64,000 nt of DNA from AP-16 sp046727735 (GTDB lineage Bacteria; Pseudomonadota; Alphaproteobacteria; Rhizobiales; Xanthobacteraceae), in assembly GCA_046727735.1 (NCBI GenBank), contig JBKPDF010000040.1, forward strand, positions 13,586-77,585, in the 5' to 3' direction. A program made the position numbers and the translations under genes. The notes under the pieces are model-generated. The model searched no databases. It had not been told where the DNA came from and was given only the letters and a program-made list of their open reading frames with translations. Below, in pieces: positions 28,150 to 36,096 of this stretch (position 1 is the stretch's first letter; the number at the start of each line of letters is the position of its first letter).

Positions 28150-28777
28150 TTTTCGGCCTGTTGCGTTGACCAACTTGGCCCATCGCATCGGCGGATGGTT
28201 GCATGCGCCCGCTTTCGATGCGAGCATCGCCAGCGCGCGTGTACATGCCGAAGACCAAATCGAACTCGCGGAAAGCTTCGAAGTATGGATTCTGGGGCCA
28301 GGCCCGGTTTCCAGGGGTGCTGTCTCGATTCAGTCCGCTGCGCAGCAAACCAAATATTGGCACCACCAGATACGACGTAACGGTAAGGCGACGGAGTACG
28401 CCCGCTCGATACCCGATTCGGAAAATGCAGATTGGGAAATACGGGCAGTTCTGGCATCGGACTTGGCCTCGAAAATTGAGCGGGGAATAGAACTTATCGA
28501 TGCGGAACCTTCGTTGGAAAAATCGGAAGTTAAACTGTTAATTGTTCCCGCGCATGGAATTACGGCCCTTTGGATGGTAATGGACGATAAAACGGAACGG
28601 CTACTCGTCGTTGACGCTCCGCAAGCCTACCAGCGCGTCTCTGCAAATCGCATCTATGATACGATCGAATTTCTGAAGGCGCTTGGGCAGGAAACACCGG
28701 CGCAGGGCATCCCAGCACGACTACAGCGGAACTCGCCGCCTCTCCCAAAGAACGCAGATCCTCCTCCTCGCAGATGA
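28133..28777 (+). CDS. Unknown partner protein of the protease cassette
   Basis: A 214-residue soluble protein that I do not recognise. It starts inside the protease gene (17-base overlap), so the two are translationally coupled. The N-terminal half is helical (NLAHRIGGWLHAPAFDASI); the middle has a run of charged residues. The C-terminal part has a strand-rich segment LLIVPAHGITALWMVM followed by RLLVVDAPQAY and IYDTIEFLKALG, which looks like a small alpha/beta domain. The tail is proline-rich (NSPPLPKNADPPPRR). It could be an inhibitor, an activator or a substrate of the protease. GC content is again below that of the neighbours. Confidence 0.7.
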   Translation: MPKSHDFRPVALTNLAHRIGGWLHAPAFDASIASARVHAEDQIELAESFEVWILGPGPVSRGAVSIQSAAQQTKYWHHQIRRNGKATEYARSIPDSENADWEIRAVLASDLASKIERGIELIDAEPSLEKSEVKLLIVPAHGITALWMVMDDKTERLLVVDAPQAYQRVSANRIYDTIEFLKALGQETPAQGIPARLQRNSPPLPKNADPPPRR

Positions 28778-28821
28778 TTAATCCTGGTGCCCTACTCCGC
28801 ATTCGGACTCCAAGCTAATGT

Positions 28822-29484
28822 TCACAGCAGTTCTGCTTTCGCCAGATCCCACAGCAGCCGATAAGTCCCGAACGAGATTACCTGCGCGCCCGGCACCGCA
28901 GCGGCTCTGCCGAAATGCGGCTCGGCCAGAGCGCGCACGTCGCGTTCGTCCGTGCCCTCGATGAACACGTACCAATCGTAGGTGCCGGCGCCCGACGCGG
29001 ACGTCCCGGGAGGCCGCGACAGCTCGGGATCGGCTTGCAGCAAATGCGCGGAGATCGCCCGATCGGCGACGGCATCGAGCTTCGCCAGCAGTGCATTGCG
29101 CAGCACCCCGTGGTCGCCGCCCGAAGAAAAGATCCGGCTGAACGCGAGCGCGCCGCCCCGTCCCTGCCCGCGGCTGAGGCCCACGCGCGCCACCGCCCGG
29201 GTGAAATTGCGGAACTTCGGCATGTGGTGAGCGGTCCACGGCGTCGGATTACGCAAGGCCTCGAGATAGGCGGGACTGCGCAGCACGTCGACATCCTCGA
29301 CCGTGTAGAGATTGAGATATTTTGGCTCCGCCGCGATCGCCGCATAGCGCCGGGCTTCCAAAAAACCCGGGATGCTCACGCGCTCGATGATATGCTCCTT
29401 GTCGTACCAGCGATTGAAATCCTGCTCCTCCGCCGGATCGGCATCCATCAGGGTGATGAGCATTCCCTTGCCCGACAGCGGCAT
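28822..29484 (-). CDS. DUF4286/EthD-like dimeric alpha-beta barrel protein
   Basis: A 220-residue protein. The N-terminal half has the pattern of dimeric alpha-beta barrel (EthD/DUF4286-like) proteins: EQDFNRWYDKEHIIERVSIPGF, then ARRYAAIAAEPKYLNLYTVED. The C-terminal half looks like a second, diverged copy (YDWYVFIEGTDERDVRALAEPHF). Members of this fold act in degradation of aromatic or sterol compounds or as unspecified monooxygenases; no reaction can be assigned. GGGAGGAAACGAG is an excellent ribosome site for ATG 29484. It is convergent with the protease cassette, with 44 bases between the stops. Confidence 0.65.
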   Translation of the reverse strand: MPLSGKGMLITLMDADPAEEQDFNRWYDKEHIIERVSIPGFLEARRYAAIAAEPKYLNLYTVEDVDVLRSPAYLEALRNPTPWTAHHMPKFRNFTRAVARVGLSRGQGRGGALAFSRIFSSGGDHGVLRNALLAKLDAVADRAISAHLLQADPELSRPPGTSASGAGTYDWYVFIEGTDERDVRALAEPHFGRAAAVPGAQVISFGTYRLLWDLAKAELL

Positions 29485-29501
29485 CTCGTTTCCTCCCGAG
29501 G

Positions 29502-29615
29502 CGTCGTTCCGGCCGAAGGCGCAAGCGCGCGAGCCGGAACCCAGGAACACGGCGGTGTCCAGCCTACACCGTGTCCATGGATTCCGGCTCTGGCGTGCGG
29601 TCGGCCGGAATGACG
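29502..29615. repeat. Palindromic repeat with GTC(A/G)TTCCGG ends
   Basis: A 114-base element with terminal inverted repeats CGTCGTTCCGGCCGA / TCGGCCGGAATGACG (one mismatch). It belongs to the same class as 22854-22959 and 49218-49334 by its ends. It lies between the DUF4286-like and Ada-like genes. A further partial copy begins at 26476 (GTCATCCTGGGCCGAGCG). Confidence 0.65.
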
Positions 29616-29640
29616 ATTCGCGGAAATTGACGGGCAGCGT

Positions 29641-30549
29641 TTACGCCGCCTCGAGCCGGCCCGCCTCCCAGCCGAGCATCGCGCGCTTGCGGGTGATACC
29701 CCAATGGTAGCCGCACAGATCGCCGCCCTTGCCGAGCACGCGATGGCAGGGCACCACGAACGAGATCGGATTCTTGCCGACCGCAGCACCCACCGCGCGC
29801 GCCGCGCTCGGCTTGCCGAGCATCGCGGCGATCTCCGAATAGGTTCTTGCGCCTCCCATCGGGATGCCGAGCAGCGTCTCCCAAACCCGCAGCTCGAAAT
29901 CAGTGCCGATCAGCACGATGCGGAGCGGGCGGTCCGGCCGCCACAGCTTGGGATCGAAGATTCTTCGCGCAAGCGGCGTGGTCGAGGCCGCGTCCTCGAC
30001 ATAGCGGGCACGCGACCAGCGGCTGCGCATGTCCTCGAGTGCGGCTGCCTCCTCGCCCGGATCGGCGAACGCAAGCCCGGCAAGGCCGCGTTTGGTCGCC
30101 ATGACCAGCGCGGTGCCGAACGGAGAGGGGTGATAGCCGTACCGGATCGTCAGGCCCTGGCCGCCGGATTTCCACTCGCCCGGCGACATCGCCTCGTGGG
30201 TCACGAACAGGTCGTGCAGGCGGCCGGGGCCGGAGAGTCCGACTTCGTAGGTGGCGTCGAGCACGCTCGCTGAGGCGCGGAGCAATTTGCGCGCATGTTC
30301 GAGCGTGATCGCCTGCAGGAATGCTTTCGGGGTGAGCCCCGCCCAGCGCCGAAACAGATGGTGTAGCTCGGGGCCGGAAACGCCGGCGGCGTCCGCGATG
30401 CGCTCGATCTCCGGCTGCTCGCGCCAATGCTCGGAGATATAGGCGATGGCCCGGCGCACCACGGCATAATCCTCGGCAGCCGCAGTCAGCGGCGAAAGGT
30501 CGGTCGCACGATCGGGGGACAGCATGGCTTCCTCATGATGGCTCGTCAT
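29641..30549 (-). CDS. Ada-like protein: AraC-type HTH fused to O6-methylguanine-DNA methyltransferase
   Basis: A 302-residue two-domain protein. Residues 30-130 form an AraC-type DNA-binding domain (IERIADAAGVSGPELHHLFRRWAGLTPKAFLQ). Residues about 140-300 form the alkyltransferase with the acceptor cysteine in VVPCHRVLGKGGDLCGYHWG, preceded by PMGGARTYSEIAAMLG. It takes the methyl group off O6-methylguanine in a suicide reaction. The N-terminal zinc/phosphotriester domain of E. coli Ada is missing, as in many alphaproteobacteria. In-frame ATGs at 30549 and 30525 are both possible starts. Confidence 0.9.
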   Translation of the reverse strand: MTSHHEEAMLSPDRATDLSPLTAAAEDYAVVRRAIAYISEHWREQPEIERIADAAGVSGPELHHLFRRWAGLTPKAFLQAITLEHARKLLRASASVLDATYEVGLSGPGRLHDLFVTHEAMSPGEWKSGGQGLTIRYGYHPSPFGTALVMATKRGLAGLAFADPGEEAAALEDMRSRWSRARYVEDAASTTPLARRIFDPKLWRPDRPLRIVLIGTDFELRVWETLLGIPMGGARTYSEIAAMLGKPSAARAVGAAVGKNPISFVVPCHRVLGKGGDLCGYHWGITRKRAMLGWEAGRLEAA

Positions 30550-30609
30550 GGCCCAAACCTAGTGCGCGGAGGACCCGGCAACCACCCGATTCCTGCGGGA
30601 AATGTGGCT

Positions 30610-30682
30610 TGTAGGATGGGTCGAGCAGGGCGAGACCCATCGCACCCTTGGTGGGTTTCGCTGGCGCTCAACCCACCCTACG
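30610..30682. repeat. Palindromic repeat GTAGGRTGGGT...ACCCACCCTAC
   Basis: A 73-base element with imperfect inverted ends (TGTAGGATGGGTCGAGC / GCTCAACCCACCCTACG). Elements of this look are common between genes in proteobacterial genomes. Its right end covers the last four codons and stop of the DUF2244 gene. Confidence 0.65.
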
Positions 30683-31195
30683 CCCCGGCACGACCGTGCG
30701 GGTCGGCCCGCGGCGCGCTTCGGCGAGAGCCGCCGAAAACGCCAGCGCAAAGGCCTCCTTCTCGCGCGCGCCGAGGAATCCCGCGACCGGCACGCGCCGC
30801 CCGTGGGAGACCAGAAACAGCCGTTCGATGCCGAACTCGCCATGGGTTTCGCGGTCGAGCTTGACCCATACGGGATTGAGTTTCCATTCGGCGACGGCGC
30901 CGCGATGGCTGACCTTGCGAAACCGCAATTCGCTCGGCGTCATCACCAGGGTCTCGTAGGCGGTCGCGGCGCGATAATTGGCGCGGAATGCGAGATACAC
31001 GAGCAACACGTCGAGACCGAGAAAGCCGACGATCGGCCAAGCGCCGATCAGATAAAATACGATGCCGGCCGCGAAGCTCAACGCGCTCAGGAGCGACATC
31101 AACACGAGGAAGCCGACGGGCCCGAGCGAGCGGTGCGGGGTCAGCACCGCGGAAAACAACGTGGGTTCCTTCGCTTCGGCGTTGCCGTCGGTCAT
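30668..31195 (-). CDS. DUF2244 membrane protein
   Basis: A 175-residue protein with two adjacent membrane helices (VGFLVLMSLLSALSFAAGIVF and AWPIVGFLGLDVLLVYLAF) and a C-terminal cytoplasmic part with LNPVWVKLDRE, the DUF2244 pattern. Function unknown; relatives sit beside nth in Bradyrhizobium-type genomes as here. The final residues GRRVG and the stop codon come from the palindromic repeat at 30610-30682. It is divergent from nth with only 22 bases between the starts, so one promoter must lie inside the other gene. Confidence 0.85.
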   Translation of the reverse strand: MTDGNAEAKEPTLFSAVLTPHRSLGPVGFLVLMSLLSALSFAAGIVFYLIGAWPIVGFLGLDVLLVYLAFRANYRAATAYETLVMTPSELRFRKVSHRGAVAEWKLNPVWVKLDRETHGEFGIERLFLVSHGRRVPVAGFLGAREKEAFALAFSAALAEARRGPTRTVVPGRRVG

Positions 31196-31217
31196 GGGGG
31201 CTGACTATACCGAGATC

Positions 31218-32012
31218 ATGGCCCGCAAGACGATTCCTCGCGGCAGGGATGGCCGACAACCCAAGCCGCGCGCCGCGGGTTCCAAACCCTCCGCGGCGAA
31301 ACCGTCTGCACCGAAGCGGGGGGGTGCGGCGGCGAAGCGCCCCTCCGGTCCGCAAGCGGCGTTCTCGATGTGGACGCCGGCCGAGATCGAGGAGGCGTTT
31401 CGGCGCTTTCGGCGGCAAAATCCGGAACCCAAGGGCGAGCTGCAGCACCGCGATCCGTTCACGCTGTTGATCGCCGTAGTGCTCTCCGCGCAGGCAACCG
31501 ACGCCGGCGTCAACAAGGCGACCCCGGGGCTCTTTGCGCTCGCCGATACACCGGAAAAAATGCTCGCGCTCGGCGAAACGCGGCTGCGCGAATTGATCAA
31601 GACGATCGGCCTCTATCGCACCAAGGCCAAGAACATCATCGCGCTGTCCCGCGCACTCGTTGCCGAGCACGGCGGCAAGGTGCCGCGCGAGCGCGAGGCG
31701 TTGCAGGCGCTGGCCGGGGTCGGCCGCAAGACCGCGAATGTCGTGCTCAACGGCGCCTTCGGCGAGCCGGTCATCGCGGTCGACACCCACGTGTTCCGTG
31801 TCGCCAACCGCACGGGGCTCGCTCCGGGTAAGACGCCGCTCGAGGTCGAGCAATCGCTCGAGCGCGCCGTGCCGGAGAAATACAAACGCCATGCCCATCA
31901 CTGGCTCATTCTGCACGGCCGCTACGTCTGCAAGGCGCTGAAACCCGCCTGCGGGCGCTGCCTGATCAACGATCTCTGCCGCTGGCCGGACAAGAATTTG
32001 GCATCGGTGTGA
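31218..32012 (+). CDS. nth: Endonuclease III (DNA glycosylase/AP lyase)
   Basis: A 264-residue base-excision repair enzyme that removes oxidised pyrimidines. The helix-hairpin-helix with the catalytic lysine is LAGVGRKTANVVL, the catalytic aspartate is in AVDTHVFRVANR, and the 4Fe-4S cluster ligands C-x6-C-x2-C-x5-C are in CKALKPACGRCLINDLC. The first 45 residues are a basic low-complexity extension (KPRAAGSKPSAAKPSAPKRG) often seen in this group. ATG 31218 (MARKTIP) was chosen; ATG 31194 is an in-frame alternative that overlaps the divergent DUF2244 gene. Confidence 0.95.
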   Translation: MARKTIPRGRDGRQPKPRAAGSKPSAAKPSAPKRGGAAAKRPSGPQAAFSMWTPAEIEEAFRRFRRQNPEPKGELQHRDPFTLLIAVVLSAQATDAGVNKATPGLFALADTPEKMLALGETRLRELIKTIGLYRTKAKNIIALSRALVAEHGGKVPREREALQALAGVGRKTANVVLNGAFGEPVIAVDTHVFRVANRTGLAPGKTPLEVEQSLERAVPEKYKRHAHHWLILHGRYVCKALKPACGRCLINDLCRWPDKNLASV

Positions 32013-32013
32013 A

Positions 32014-32125
32014 ATCCCTCCCCGTCAGGGGAGGTCGGCCCGCAGCTGCGGGCCGGGTGGGGTGGTGAATCGAGCATCCCACCCCGCGCGCTCACGCGCG
32101 CGACCCTCCCCTGAAGGGGAGGGAT
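32014..32125. repeat. Composite palindromic repeat, CTCCCC/GGGGAG family
   Basis: A 112-base element with perfect 10-base terminal inverted repeats (ATCCCTCCCC / GGGGAGGGAT), each end folding as a short hairpin, plus an inner GCCCGCAGCTGCGGGC palindrome. It lies between the convergent nth and EI24-like genes, where it could act as a bidirectional terminator, and supplies the last codons of the EI24-like gene. Confidence 0.75.
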
Positions 32126-32829
32126 TCCCGCCTCACGATTTGTTTGTGCACGTGCACCATCAGGGCGGTCGCGAACAGCGGGGTCGCGAGATTCACCACC
32201 GGAATCGACACGAACCCGGCGATCAGGAGGCCGGCGGCGAGCACCGTGCCGGCGTGCTGCTTGCGCAGCCGCTTGGCTTCGGCGGCGGGATGGAAGCGCA
32301 TCGCGGCGAGCTCGAAATAGATGCGCCCCTGCACATAGGCGGTCGCGACGAAAAAGATGATGAAGCCCAGCCCGGCAATGAGCAGGAACGGGACGGCGAT
32401 GAGATAGATCAGGATCGCGAGCAACGCGCCCTTGATGCCTTCGAGGATCGCGGTCGCGATCGGCAGCGCGGTTCCGACCGGGTCGTCCGGGTAATGCACG
32501 CGTTCGACTTCCTCGGCAATTGCGTCGCCGAAGAAACCCGCGACGAGCGCGGTCACGGCCGGCATCAGAAAGATGGCGCCGGCAATGATGCCGAGCCCGG
32601 CCGCGATCGCGACGATCCATTCCAGCACGTTGACGGCCGAATGCGCATTCGGCCCCACATGGATCTCGATCCAGGCGCCCGCGTGCTCGACGAGCGCTAC
32701 GAGCCCGCGGTCGACGCCGACCCCGAGCGCAATGATCAGCACGATCGCGAGCGCGATCGATTTGACGAGCAGCGCCCGGAACGGCGGTGAAGCCATCTGG
32801 GCGAGCGCCTTGGTCGCCGCGTCGAGCAT
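32092..32829 (-). CDS. EI24-domain / CysZ-like membrane protein
   Basis: A 245-residue protein with four or more membrane helices and the EI24/CysZ layout: a first helix FRALLVKSIALAIVLIIALG, a re-entrant pair around LEWIVAIAAGLGIIAGAIFLMPAVTALVAGF, and a last hydrophobic part ending VHVHKQI. CysZ is a sulfate channel feeding cysteine synthesis; alphaproteobacterial proteins of this type are often named sulfate transporter family, but this role is not shown. ATG 32829 is preceded by GGAGG. The C-terminal residues RRESLPFRGGSRA come from the palindromic repeat at 32014-32125. Confidence 0.75.
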   Translation of the reverse strand: MLDAATKALAQMASPPFRALLVKSIALAIVLIIALGVGVDRGLVALVEHAGAWIEIHVGPNAHSAVNVLEWIVAIAAGLGIIAGAIFLMPAVTALVAGFFGDAIAEEVERVHYPDDPVGTALPIATAILEGIKGALLAILIYLIAVPFLLIAGLGFIIFFVATAYVQGRIYFELAAMRFHPAAEAKRLRKQHAGTVLAAGLLIAGFVSIPVVNLATPLFATALMVHVHKQIVRRESLPFRGGSRA

Positions 32830-32860
32830 CAGCGAGCCTCCGCAAACCTGTGGCAAGCCT

Positions 32861-32938
32861 GTAGCCCGGATGGAGCAGCGCGCAGTGCTGCGCAACCCGG
32901 GACCGTCCCCGGATTACGCTTCGCTTCATCCGGGCTAC
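32861..32938. repeat. Palindromic repeat GTAGCCCGGATG...CATCCGGGCTAC
   Basis: A 78-base element with perfect 12-base terminal inverted repeats and an inner palindrome (GCAGCGCGCAGTGCTGCGC). It lies between the NlpC/P60-like hydrolase gene and the EI24-like gene, in the region upstream of the latter. Confidence 0.7.
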
Positions 32939-32953
32939 CAGCGAACCGTTATA

Positions 32954-33787
32954 TCAGCTGGCGGCGGCGCTGCGCTCCGGCGTCCAGGCAGGCGGCGCGA
33001 TCGGCGGCGCCTGCGGGTTTTCGACCGCGACCGGATCGGGGCGCGGCAGATCGGCCCAGTGCACCTTTTTGTAATCGAAGCCGCGCTCGAGTGTCGGTTT
33101 GACCACGGCGAAATACGGAGAAATGTCGAAATCGCGCGGCGCGTAGAGCGAGGAATGCCGGATCTCGAGAATCTCCCGGCGCGCCGAGCGGCTCTCGACG
33201 CGGGTGATCTTGGGCAGGATCGGATAGCGCACGAGCTCGAAAGCCTGGGCGATCAAAGCCGAGCAGATCAGCCGGGTCGGGTCGCCGGACCCGAGCGCGA
33301 TCATCCGCCGGCGCCAGCGCCGCGGCACCGGCAGCGGCATCAGATAGCGCAGCAGGTCCGCGATGTTTTTGAGATCGTAATCGAATCCGATCCGAGCCAC
33401 CGCATAGGCGCACACGCGCGCGCAATCCTCCGGCGCAAGCTGCACCGGGCGGCAGACCCGGGTGTGGGAGGAGAGATATTTCGACAGCGGGACGGAGACC
33501 ACGCCTTGGTCCGCATTGGCCTCGACCAGCACATGCGGCTCGCCGTCGCTCGTCGCCCGGCTCTCGATCGGGCCGACATAGAGCGCGGCATGCGACCAGG
33601 TGGACTGCGTGAGATACTTGATGACGCCCGAGATGCGATTGTTGCCCTCGATCAACAGCACGTCGCCGGGCCTGAGTACCGCGCGCAGCGCCTCGGCATC
33701 GCTCGGCGTGAACGGCTCGTACCCGCGCAGCGGCTGTTCGAGGTAGCGCGCGATCGCCGTGCCGAACCGGTCGAGCACCCACCCCAT
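32954..33787 (-). CDS. NlpC/P60-like papain-fold hydrolase (YiiX/YebB type)
   Basis: A 277-residue protein. Residues 35-190 have the permuted NlpC/P60 (YiiX/YebB) pattern: LRPGDVLLIEGNNRISGVIKYLTQSTWSHAALYVG with the catalytic histidine, and ICSALIAQAFELV with the catalytic cysteine downstream of it. Permuted members have the order His then Cys, as here. Lipid or peptide acyl/amide bonds are the likely targets. No signal peptide is visible. The C-terminus is proline-rich (ENPQAPPIAPPAWTPE). ATG 33787 begins MGWVLDRFGTAIAR. Confidence 0.78.
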   Translation of the reverse strand: MGWVLDRFGTAIARYLEQPLRGYEPFTPSDAEALRAVLRPGDVLLIEGNNRISGVIKYLTQSTWSHAALYVGPIESRATSDGEPHVLVEANADQGVVSVPLSKYLSSHTRVCRPVQLAPEDCARVCAYAVARIGFDYDLKNIADLLRYLMPLPVPRRWRRRMIALGSGDPTRLICSALIAQAFELVRYPILPKITRVESRSARREILEIRHSSLYAPRDFDISPYFAVVKPTLERGFDYKKVHWADLPRPDPVAVENPQAPPIAPPAWTPERSAAAS

Positions 33788-33959
33788 GCCGCTGCCGTCC
33801 CCTCGGCGGTTTGGTTACCGAATGGAAAATGGCCGGGGACAAATTAGCGCGAAGTCGTTGCATTTTGGTTTCATGCGATCGGGCGCGAATCGAGGCGCGG
33901 CAACGCGGTTTGCAGGCGCCCCGCGCTTCCGGCAAGCTCGGGGGCTGGCGAAGCCTTCG

Positions 33960-34061
33960 GGCGAGGCGGTGCATGAGACACCGTGGGGCACGCTCGCGGG
34001 CGCTTGGGAGGCGGGCGAGCGCGCCGCCGAGGCGGCGCTGAAACGGCTCGGCAGAAGATGA
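33960..34061 (+). pseudogene. C-terminal scrap of a flavin amine oxidase
   Basis: The 33 codons GEAVHETPWGTLAGAWEAGERAAEAALKR... to the stop at 34061 match the end of flavin monoamine oxidases, where FAD contacts the G-E/T-x-x-G-A-x-x-S/A-G-E-R-A-A pattern. Nothing upstream in any frame continues the protein; 33788-33959 is not coding. The stop TGA overlaps the ATG of the next gene (ATGA), as in an intact operon. The simplest reading is that the rest of the gene was deleted. Confidence 0.55.
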
Positions 34062-34729
34062 CCCGCGCGCTGATCGCCTGGTCGAGCGGCAAGGACAGCG
34101 CCTGGGCGCTGCACGAGGTGCGCCGCTCGGGCGAGTTCGAGGTCGTCGGGGCGCTCACGACCATCACCCACGAATTCTGTCGCGTCAGCATGCACGGCAC
34201 GCGGCAGGAGTTGCTCGCCGCCCAGCTCGAGGCCGCGCGCTTGCCCGCGATCGCGGTGCGCATCCCGTTCCCTTGCCCGAACGAGATTTACGAGCGCGAG
34301 ATGGCGGCGGCACTCGAAACTGCGAAGCGCGCCGGCGTCTCGCACGTGGTGTTCGGAGACTTGTTCCTGGAAGACATCCGCGCCTATCGCGAATCGCGTC
34401 TCGCCCCGCTCGGCATCACTCCGGTGTTTCCGTTGTGGCACCGCCCGACCGCGGCGCTCGCCCGCGACATGATCGACGCCGGGCTCGAGGCGCATCTCGT
34501 TTGCGTCGATCGCAAGAAGCTGCCGGCGAGCTTCGCCGGGAGGAAATTCGATCGCGCCCTGCTGAACGACTTGCCGGCCGGAATCGATCCGTGCGGGGAG
34601 AACGGCGAATTCCATTCCTTCGTGACGGCGGGACCGATGCTGGCGCATCGCATCTGCGTCACGCTCGGCGACACGGTCGAGCGCGACGGGTTCGCGTTCG
34701 CCGACCTGATGCTCGGGGCGAAATCTTGA
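34058..34729 (+). CDS. Dph6-like adenine-nucleotide alpha hydrolase (ATP pyrophosphatase)
   Basis: A 223-residue PP-loop protein. The ATP pyrophosphatase motif is SSGKDSAWALHEVR at the N-terminus, and the Dph6/YjfY-type middle and end are present (VVFGDLFLEDIRAYRE, then GENGEFHSFVTAGP). Archaeal and eukaryotic relatives make diphthamide, which bacteria lack, so the bacterial protein must have another role, probably amidating or adenylating a small molecule. Its ATG overlaps the stop of an amine oxidase remnant. Confidence 0.85.
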   Translation: MTRALIAWSSGKDSAWALHEVRRSGEFEVVGALTTITHEFCRVSMHGTRQELLAAQLEAARLPAIAVRIPFPCPNEIYEREMAAALETAKRAGVSHVVFGDLFLEDIRAYRESRLAPLGITPVFPLWHRPTAALARDMIDAGLEAHLVCVDRKKLPASFAGRKFDRALLNDLPAGIDPCGENGEFHSFVTAGPMLAHRICVTLGDTVERDGFAFADLMLGAKS

Positions 34730-34815
34730 CCGCGACGGCGCTGCGCCTTGCTGGACCGCGGCACGGCCGCCTATTACATTCCATGTTCAACAACAAGCTC
34801 TCTGGGAGGATTTCC

Positions 34816-36012
34816 ATGAAACGTCATGCCCTCATTTTCGCGGCGGCGCTGCTCGCCGCCGGCTCGGCGCTCGCGGCCGACGCCGACACGCTGACCATCG
34901 GGTTCACGGTGTCGCAGACCGGCAAGCTCAACAACGATTCGGTCGCGCAGATGCGCGGCTTCGAGCTGTGGCGCGACGAGGCCAATGCCGCTGGCGGCAT
35001 CAAGGCCGGCGGCACGCAATACAAGGTGAATTTCGTCAGCTACGACGACGAGTCGCAGAACACGCGCGTGCAGCAGCTCTACACCCGCATCATCGTTCAG
35101 GACAAGGCGCAGTTCCTGTTCAGCCCCTACTCGTCCGGCCTGGTCGCGACCGCGGCGATCATTTCCGAGCAGTACGGCAAGGTGATGCTGACGACCGGAG
35201 GTGCCGAGGAGAAGACCTACCGGCTCGGCAACAAGAATCTGTTCCAGGTCTATTCGCCGGCCGGCCAGTATCTCGCCGGCGCGCTGCTGGCGCTCAAGGA
35301 GAAGAATCCGAAGCCCAACATCGCCTTCGTGTACAAGGACGATCCGTTCTCGAAGGCGGTCGCACAGGCGACGCGGGACCTCGCCAAACAGGACGGCCTT
35401 GCACTGGCGCTCGATGAATCCTACAGCCCCGACACCACCGATTTCGGTCCGATCATCAACAAGGTGATCTCGGCCAAGGCGGACGCGCTGCTCGGCGGCG
35501 GGCATTATCCGGACGGGGCGACGCTTGCCCGGCAGCTCTACGATCAAAAAGCGGGGCTGAAGTGGGTGACGCTGCTGGTGGCGCCCGACAGCCCGAATTT
35601 CGCGACATTGGGCGATGCCGCGGTCGGCATTTCGGTGCCCTCGCAATGGGAGCCGCAGGTCAGCTTCAAGCCGGATTTCGGCCCGACCGCGGCCGCGTTC
35701 ACCCAGGCGTTCCAGGCGAAATTCAAGATCGAGCCCGGTTATCACGCTGCCGGCGGTTATACGGCCGGGATGCTGCTGCAGCGCGCGATCGAGCAGGCCG
35801 GCTCGATCGATCAAGCCAAAGTCGCCGCGGCGCTCAACGCGATGGACGTCACGACGCTGTTCGGCCGCACCAAATTCTCGACCGATCCCAAGGAGCATGG
35901 GCTGCAGATCGGCCACGAGATGGTGCTCGCGCAATGGCAGAAGAAGGCGGGCGGACTGACCAAGGAAGTGATCTGGCCGAAAGCGGCCAAGACCGCCGAC
36001 ATGGTCTATTGA
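34816..36012 (+). CDS. Periplasmic binding protein of a branched-chain amino acid-type ABC importer
   Basis: A 398-residue protein with a cleavable signal peptide (ALLAAGSALAADA) and the type I periplasmic-binding fold of the Leu/Ile/Val family: LTIGFTVSQTGKLNNDSVAQMRGFELW, VSYDDESQNTRVQQLY. GGGAGGA precedes ATG 34816. It is the first gene of a five-gene importer with LivH, LivM, LivG and LivF. Substrate specificity of this family ranges over amino acids, amides, urea and aromatic acids and cannot be read from sequence alone. Confidence 0.93.
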   Translation: MKRHALIFAAALLAAGSALAADADTLTIGFTVSQTGKLNNDSVAQMRGFELWRDEANAAGGIKAGGTQYKVNFVSYDDESQNTRVQQLYTRIIVQDKAQFLFSPYSSGLVATAAIISEQYGKVMLTTGGAEEKTYRLGNKNLFQVYSPAGQYLAGALLALKEKNPKPNIAFVYKDDPFSKAVAQATRDLAKQDGLALALDESYSPDTTDFGPIINKVISAKADALLGGGHYPDGATLARQLYDQKAGLKWVTLLVAPDSPNFATLGDAAVGISVPSQWEPQVSFKPDFGPTAAAFTQAFQAKFKIEPGYHAAGGYTAGMLLQRAIEQAGSIDQAKVAAALNAMDVTTLFGRTKFSTDPKEHGLQIGHEMVLAQWQKKAGGLTKEVIWPKAAKTADMVY

Positions 36013-36096
36013 GTCGCGTGCGGGGATTCCGTTCCGTTCTTGGCTGTCGCTGCAAACTCAGGCTGCCGTCGATGTCACGAACAGGGCCGCACCCGC

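Noticed and set aside
32949..33974. Alternative minus-strand frame over the NlpC/P60-like gene
   Set aside because: The 32954-33787 frame has the catalytic His and Cys motifs; this one is a different-phase shadow.
34273..36012. A 579-codon frame that joins an upstream segment to the ABC binding protein
   Set aside because: The real protein begins at ATG 34816 with its own signal peptide and GGGAGGA site; the upstream part is out of frame with the Dph6-like gene.
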